Source: Clostridia bacterium
GTDB lineage: Bacteria > Bacillota > Clostridia > Oscillospirales > CAG-272
Length of the DNA: 64,000 nt
Direction: 5' to 3'
NCBI GenBank assembly: GCA_017502135.1
Contig: JAFVVP010000001.1
Coordinates: 126,544-190,543 of the forward strand
This document shows, one piece after another, positions 59,978 to 64,000 of this stretch. The notes beneath the pieces are model-generated. The model saw only the letters and a program-made list of their open reading frames with translations. It made no database searches and was not told the DNA's origin. The position numbers were made by a program, and so were the translations under genes. Numbering within the stretch: the first letter of the stretch is position 1; every line of letters begins with the position of its first letter.

Positions 59978-61036
59978 ATGCGGATACTGGCAATAGAAAG
60001 CTCCTGCGACGAAACGGCGGCCGCCGTTGTTGAAATGAGCGATACGAAACGGGAGATTCTGTCCTCCGTCGTCGCCTCGCAGGTGGACGTGCACGCACTG
60101 TACGGCGGCGTCGTTCCGGAGATTGCAAGCCGCGCCCATATTGAGGCGATAAGCGGCGTTGTATCCCGTGCGCTGGCCGAGGCGAGCGTTACGATGACGG
60201 ATATTGATACGATCGGTGTAACGTACGCGCCGGGGCTCATCGGATCTCTTCTGGTGGGCGTCAGCTTTGCGAAAGCACTTGCGCTCGCATATAAAAAACC
60301 GCTCGTCCCCGTCAATCACATAAAGGGGCACGCGGCGGCGGCGTATCTCTCGAACCCCGAACTGAAAGCGCCGTTTTGCGCACTCGTCGTTTCGGGTGGG
60401 CACACCTCGCTTTACGACGTGAAGACGCCGACGTCCTTCGTCGAGATCGGCGGTACGCGTGACGATGCGGCGGGTGAGGCGTTCGACAAGGTCGGCCGCG
60501 TGATGGGGCTCCCGTACCCGGGCGGCGCCGCCATGGATAGACTGGCCAAAGCCGGATTTGAGAATGGCCGGGGCAATATGTTTCACTTCCCGTCGCCTGC
60601 TGTGTCGGACGATACGTACGACTATTCGTTCAGCGGTCTCAAAACGGCGGTCATCAATCAAATTCACACAATAAGACAAAAACTCGGTGTGGACGACCAC
60701 GCGCCTCTGCCCGATGATATAAGAGAGGGCATTGCGGCATCGTTCACCCGTGTGGTCGTTGACGGTATCTCCTTGAAGCTCTCCCGTGCCGTACGCGATA
60801 CGGGCATCACCGATCTCGTTCTGGCGGGCGGGGTTGCTGCCAATTCGCACCTCCGAATCGCAGTACGGAAAACCGCGGAAGAACTTGGCATACGGCTTAC
60901 GATTCCGCCGCTTTCGCTTTGCGGAGACAATGCCGCCATGATCGGCGCTCAGACGTATTTTGAGGCGCTCGGCGGGAATTTTGCCGATTCTTCACTGAAC
61001 GCATACGCTTCTGACGAACAAGCGGCGTTTGTGTAA
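59978..61036 (+). CDS. tsaD: tRNA N6-adenosine threonylcarbamoyltransferase TsaD
   Basis: A 352-residue ASKHA-fold protein: ILAIESSCDETAAAVVE (about 3-19), ALYGGVVPEIASRAHIEAI (about 44-62, zinc-ligand His), VNHIKGHAAAAYL (about 109-121), VSGGHTSLY, DDAAGEAFDKVGRVMGLPYPGGAAMDRLA, VLAGGVAANSHLR and LCGDNAAMIGAQTYF. It transfers threonylcarbamoyl to A37 of ANN-decoding tRNAs with TsaB and TsaE, not encoded in this window. AGAAAGGAG before the ATG. Essential-type gene; complete. Confidence 0.97.
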   Translation: MRILAIESSCDETAAAVVEMSDTKREILSSVVASQVDVHALYGGVVPEIASRAHIEAISGVVSRALAEASVTMTDIDTIGVTYAPGLIGSLLVGVSFAKALALAYKKPLVPVNHIKGHAAAAYLSNPELKAPFCALVVSGGHTSLYDVKTPTSFVEIGGTRDDAAGEAFDKVGRVMGLPYPGGAAMDRLAKAGFENGRGNMFHFPSPAVSDDTYDYSFSGLKTAVINQIHTIRQKLGVDDHAPLPDDIREGIAASFTRVVVDGISLKLSRAVRDTGITDLVLAGGVAANSHLRIAVRKTAEELGIRLTIPPLSLCGDNAAMIGAQTYFEALGGNFADSSLNAYASDEQAAFV

Positions 61037-61092
61037 AACAAGTGCCCGTTTGCGCGCGTCTAAAATCGGTCGTTTTATCAGCAAACGCCTAA

Positions 61093-61125
61093 TTTCCCAC
61101 AGGCTTTTCCACAACCTGTGGAAAA
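61093..61125. promoter_or_regulatory. DnaA-box-like sites before dnaD-like gene
   Basis: TTTTCCACA (61105-61113) and its inverted copy TGTGGAAAA (61117-61125), 3 nt apart, with a third weaker TTTCCCACA at 61093-61101. They resemble DnaA boxes (TTATCCACA) with one base changed and lie about 145 nt before the primosome genes, suggesting DnaA-linked control; an inverted-repeat protein site or a plain hairpin are alternatives. Confidence 0.5.
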
Positions 61126-61270
61126 CTAAGCGACGGTGCTCGGAATCGCTGAAATGAAAGGGATTTCCACCCGCCGATCCCAAAACTGTGTTTTCCAAAA
61201 AAGAATATTTTCGGTAATTGTATACGTGAAAACGTTCCTTTTTGAGTCTTATAAAACAGGAATTTATGTT

Positions 61271-62233
61271 ATGCATGTGACGAATATAAAAGTCATCCCG
61301 CAGTACGGATCCCGCGTATCGGTCGTGCCGATACCGGCGGGAAACGATGCGTTCCGAAACGCCACGCGGGAACAGCTTTCCGTTCTCCTTGCGCTCATGG
61401 CCGAGACGGAGACGTCCTATTTCGCTCTCGCTGAGAAAACGGGTGCTACCCGCGCGCAGATCGACGACGCGATCGCCTACTGGCAATCGGCAGGCGTGCT
61501 CACACTCTCGGTGGCGAAGCCGACGGCAGAGGTGTCTCTCCCGAAAGAGGACACAAAGAGCGCGCCCGTTCCCGAACGTGCCGCACAACTGCCGCACTAC
61601 AATACGGATGAGGCCGCGCGCTTCCTTACGAAAAATCCGAGCGCTACCGGCCTTATCGACTGCTGTCAGCAGGAGCTTGGAAAAATCTTCAACACGGCAG
61701 AGTCGGAGATCATCATCGGTATGCTTGATTATCTTTCGCTCGATCCGGAGTATATTCTGCTTCTTTGCGCCCATTCGGCAAAGCGCGGGAAAAAGTCTCT
61801 CCGCTACATAGAGAAAATGGCGATCTCGCTCCACGATACCGGTATTCTCACCTACGAGCAGCTCGAGGCGCATCTGAAGAAACTGGATGCCGCTGACGAT
61901 GCCGAGGGTGCACTCCGTACGATGTTCGGCATCGGCAAGCGTGCGCTCATCAAGCGCGAGCGCGAGGCATTCTTCCGCTGGACGGCAGAATGGGAAATGC
62001 CGACGGACGTCATCGAACGGGCGTATGAGATCGCGGTCGGTCATACGAAAGAGCCGTCCGTGCCGTATACCAATGCCATACTTGAAAAGTGGCATGCGGT
62101 GGGTGTCTGCACCGTAGAAGATGTTGACCAGTTTGAAGAAACGCGCAAGCCGAGCAAAGGGGCACCTACGGGCACGAGCTTTGATACGGACGATTTCTTT
62201 GAGGCCGCTTTACAGCGCTCCTACGGCGGCTGA
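61271..62233 (+). CDS. DnaD-domain replication initiation protein
   Basis: A 320-residue protein. An N-terminal winged-helix part (AFRNATREQLSVLLALMAETETSYFALAEKTGATRAQIDDAIAYWQSAGVLTL, about 25-77), a linker, then one or two DnaD/DnaB2 helical domains: FNTAESEIIIGMLDYLSLDPEYILLLCAHSAKRGKKSLRYIEKMAISLHDTGILTYEQLEAHL and AFFRWTAEWEMPTDVIERAYEIAVGHTKEPSVPYTNAILEKWHAVGV. The tail YTNAILxxW is the DnaD signature. It helps load the helicase with the DnaC/DnaI-like protein encoded next. Start ATG 61271; the frame is open to 61136 through the DnaA-like boxes. Confidence 0.9.
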   Translation: MHVTNIKVIPQYGSRVSVVPIPAGNDAFRNATREQLSVLLALMAETETSYFALAEKTGATRAQIDDAIAYWQSAGVLTLSVAKPTAEVSLPKEDTKSAPVPERAAQLPHYNTDEAARFLTKNPSATGLIDCCQQELGKIFNTAESEIIIGMLDYLSLDPEYILLLCAHSAKRGKKSLRYIEKMAISLHDTGILTYEQLEAHLKKLDAADDAEGALRTMFGIGKRALIKREREAFFRWTAEWEMPTDVIERAYEIAVGHTKEPSVPYTNAILEKWHAVGVCTVEDVDQFEETRKPSKGAPTGTSFDTDDFFEAALQRSYGG

Positions 62234-62273
62234 TGCCGCAATGAAAACGACACAAAAACCGGAGGAAATGCCT

Positions 62274-63242
62274 ATGTCATTCAGCCGAGATAACGTAAGC
62301 CGCGTGCGTGCGGACTTTGCCGTGCGGCGGCAGGCGGCGGCCGAACAAAGCGATCGGCGTCGGGAAGAACTTTATCTGAAAATACCGTCTCTCCGCGAGA
62401 TGGATCGCGAGATCTCCTCAGTGGGCGTGCGCGTGATGGGCGCGGCGCTCAAGGGAGGAGACGTCGAGAGTGCGATTGAAAAGATGCACAAGGACCACGA
62501 TGAACTTCGTGCACGCCGTGCGGAAATGCTCAAAGAAGCGGGTTATCCCGCAGACTATACCGATATCCGCTATCGTTGCGAGAAGTGCGGTGATACCGGC
62601 TTTGTGGGTACTAAGATGTGCGCGTGTATGCGTGCGGAGCTTGTGCGCGCTGGCTACGAAAGCTCGGGCATCGGCAGGCTGATCGATGAGCAGAGCTTTG
62701 ATTCCTTCTCGCTTTCATTTTATACAGGTGCCGATAAAGAGGGCATGACAAAGAACGTGGAGGCGCTCGCCTCGTTTGCCCGTGATTTTGCCGCGCGTCA
62801 AGGAGAGAATTTTCTTCTCATCGGCGCGACGGGACTCGGCAAAACGCATCTTTCCACCTCGGTTGCCCGTTTGGTAATCGACGGCGGCTTTGACGTGGTA
62901 TACGATACGGCAGGGAGCGTGTTCTCCGTGTTTGAGGCACAGCGCTTCGGACGCGGGGAAGCGGATGCCGCCGATGGGGCACGCTATTTTGACGCAGATC
63001 TTCTCATCATCGACGATCTCGGCACGGAACTGACGAATCAGTTCACGGTCTCGTGTCTTTATAACGTCATCAATACGAGAATCAATAATCGAAGATCCAC
63101 GATCATCAACACGAATCTCACCGGTGCAGAGCTTCGTTCCCGCTATGCGGATCGCATCACGAGCCGTCTGTTCGGTGAGTTCAAGCCGCTTTTGTTCAGC
63201 GGCACGGATATCCGCGCGCAGAAGCTGAAAAAAGGCAGATAA
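62274..63242 (+). CDS. DnaC/DnaI-like helicase-loading AAA+ ATPase
   Basis: A 322-residue AAA+ protein. An N-terminal helical part (about 1-95) is followed by a zinc finger YRCEKCGDTGFVGTKMCACMRAEL (about 97-120), Walker A LIGATGLGKTHLSTS (about 182-196), Walker B LLIIDDLGTE (about 242-251), sensor TNLTGAELRSRYADRITSRLFGE with the Arg finger region. It matches the DnaI/DnaC type that loads the replicative helicase at origins or restarts. Start taken as ATG 62274 because GGAGG lies 8 nt before; ATG 62268 and 62241 are in frame but badly spaced. 40 nt after the dnaD-like gene. Confidence 0.92.
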   Translation: MSFSRDNVSRVRADFAVRRQAAAEQSDRRREELYLKIPSLREMDREISSVGVRVMGAALKGGDVESAIEKMHKDHDELRARRAEMLKEAGYPADYTDIRYRCEKCGDTGFVGTKMCACMRAELVRAGYESSGIGRLIDEQSFDSFSLSFYTGADKEGMTKNVEALASFARDFAARQGENFLLIGATGLGKTHLSTSVARLVIDGGFDVVYDTAGSVFSVFEAQRFGRGEADAADGARYFDADLLIIDDLGTELTNQFTVSCLYNVINTRINNRRSTIINTNLTGAELRSRYADRITSRLFGEFKPLLFSGTDIRAQKLKKGR

Positions 63243-63252
63243 TAAAATACAG

Positions 63253-63286
63253 CGGGGGAACGCCGATGGCATTCCCCCGTGGTTTT
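63253..63286 (+). terminator. Terminator after the dnaD/dnaC-like pair
   Basis: CGGGGGAA (63253-63260) pairs with TTCCCCCG (63272-63279), with GCC/GGC inside; tail TGGTTTT. Confidence 0.8.
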
Positions 63287-63301
63287 AGGATTCAGTAATG
63301 T

Positions 63302-63433
63302 TTAGTGGCAGCCGCAGCCGTTATTGCCGTAAGTTCTGCCGCAGCCGTTGCCGCAGACGAGAGTAAGGATAAGCAGAGTGAGGATAATCAGCCAAAGGGT
63401 CTCGTTCTCAAAAAGTTCGCAAAAGCAGCTCAT
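63302..63433 (-). CDS. 43-residue single-pass membrane protein with Cys/Gly-rich tail
   Basis: Not recognised as a named family, though similar small proteins with a hydrophobic helix and CGxGCGxN tail are common in Clostridia genomes (from memory). The product reads MSCFCELFENETLWL, then a hydrophobic helix IILTLLILTLV, then CGNGCG and GNNGCGCH to the stop. AAGGAAT lies 7 nt before the ATG (63433). Seven residues of 43 are Cys. The tail could bind metal or form disulfides on the outer face. It was likely missed by length-filtered gene finding. Lies next to the primosome gene in opposite orientation. Confidence 0.65.
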   Translation of the reverse strand: MSCFCELFENETLWLIILTLLILTLVCGNGCGRTYGNNGCGCH

Positions 63434-63563
63434 ATTCACAATTCCTTTTCTGTCAAAATAGTACGGCGTTTCAGCCGCTTCGAGCGGTCGGGGCGTCTCA
63501 CCCTGCCTCTCTGTTATTATTGTATGACGAAGGAACTATCTTGCTACTGCTCATCGAAAAAAA

Positions 63564-64000
63564 TCATATAAGGTCGATGTGCGTACAGTGGAGAAACGCG
63601 TTGGCATCGGCGAGACTGTCGGTCGGGATATCTTTCATAGCGCCGCAGTTTTTGCACGTGATCCTGACGCATTCGTCGAGGATTTCGACGAGGTAGTCTC
63701 CCGCTCCCTCGGGACAGCCGCAGGCGATCTCGCCCTCCGCTTGCAGTTCGTGGATGACGTACATAACGATATCCATGATCTGGGGATCGGTGAAGGTCGG
63801 GGCGTGCCCGCGTCCGGCGGCTAAGGTGGAGAAATCCTCGCCGTCCAAAAACGCGGAAAGCTCGGCGTCTGCCGCTTTGATTGCATCCTCTACCTGATTC
63901 TGAGGGCCGATGAAACAGATTCCCAGCCCAAAATAATCGCACGGTACGGTGAGCATTTTTTCGCCGAAAAACATTCCTGACGGCATCGTCACCGTGTGGG
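63564..64000 (-). CDS. Partial Cys-containing protein, unknown function (5' end off window)
   Basis: Not recognised. The reverse frame is open from the window edge to the stop at 63564; in-window ATG/GTG candidates are 63992 and 63986, but the true start may lie outside. Visible sequence includes MFFGEKMLTVPCDYFGLGICFIG, AAGRGHAPTFTDPQIMDIVMYVIHELQAEGE and a C-terminal CGCPEGAG...DECVRITCKNCGAMKDIPTD, with CxC and CxxC pairs that could hold zinc or an Fe-S cluster. No membrane segment. Likely a soluble metalloprotein; family uncertain. Confidence 0.6.
   Translation of the reverse strand, partial: HTVTMPSGMFFGEKMLTVPCDYFGLGICFIGPQNQVEDAIKAADAELSAFLDGEDFSTLAAGRGHAPTFTDPQIMDIVMYVIHELQAEGEIACGCPEGAGDYLVEILDECVRITCKNCGAMKDIPTDSLADANAFLHCTHIDLI

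Overview
This is a 64 kb chromosomal segment from a low-to-moderate GC Gram-positive anaerobe, most likely a member of the class Clostridia (an Oscillospirales- or Christensenellales-like gut lineage; this is inference from gene content, not a search). Supporting signs are HrcA/CIRCE heat-shock control, a phenylalanine T-box, strong AGGAGG ribosome binding sites, 17-nt-spaced sigma-A promoters, a GGGtGRT/NifU-like pair, meso-diaminopimelate dehydrogenase and NADP glutamate dehydrogenase. No phage, insertion sequence, CRISPR array, rRNA operon or obvious genomic island was seen. The window is mostly housekeeping.

Layout. 1-1.7 kb (minus): GGGtGRT protein, cut by the left edge, and its NifU-like partner. 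2-6.8 kb: TepA-like ClpP-fold peptidase, YifB/ComM ATPase (minus), a small ribbon-helix-helix protein, then two rRNA methyltransferases (rsmE and an rsmF-like gene, overlapping by ATGA). 6.8-9 kb: a divergent SDR dehydrogenase / TIM-barrel sugar isomerase pair, a structured palindromic element and tRNA-Gln(CTG). 9.1-12.2 kb: a 33-residue hydrophobic small protein, a pseudouridine synthase and Tex. 12.5-14.6 kb: an orphan UgpC/MsmK-type sugar ABC ATPase and a secreted, C-terminally anchored protein. 14.7-20.6 kb: CIRCE-hrcA-grpE-dnaK-dnaJ-prmA. 20.8-29 kb: a membrane protein, a PucR/CdaR-type regulator, ftsE-ftsX-M23 hydrolase-S41 protease (cell-wall splitting module), greA and lysS.

29-38 kb: a CDF metal exporter with a natural nine-histidine tail, a MAG1210-like/LemA pair, a GH3 enzyme, a CofE-like gamma-glutamyl ligase (minus), a small alarmone synthetase, a class-3 lipase (minus) and an unknown membrane protein. 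38-42 kb: grpB-like and thiI (minus), a divergent PiT transporter, ddh. 42-44.6 kb: rpmG-secE-nusG-rplK-rplA with an L1-type leader; the operon ends at a terminator and rplJ-rplL do not follow. 44.7-48.3 kb: a heterodimeric ABC exporter with one degenerate ATP site. 48.3-51.6 kb: gdhA (minus), a membrane-anchored SGNH hydrolase with a 21-nt tandem repeat linker, and a lipoprotein. 51.7-56.1 kb: Phe T-box, pheS, pheT and a purine-type phosphoribosyltransferase. 56.2-64 kb: tRNA-Glu(CTC), a zinc-ribbon protein, trxA and a SpoVB-like flippase (minus), comEB-like dCMP deaminase, rimI, tsaD, DnaA-box-like sites, a dnaD/dnaC-like primosome pair, a 43-residue Cys/Gly-rich small membrane protein (minus), and a partial Cys-containing gene at the right edge.

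The clearest second-look items are: the folded palindromic element at 8748-8854 beside tRNA-Gln; the two small proteins at 9185 and 63302; the MAG1210-like/LemA pair; the CofE-like ligase in a probable non-F420 organism; the bulged 16-bp hairpin between the PucR-type regulator and ftsE; and the paired DnaA-like boxes before dnaD. I did not find a convincing wholly new multi-gene system. All functional calls rest on reading the translated sequences and motifs; no database search was run.
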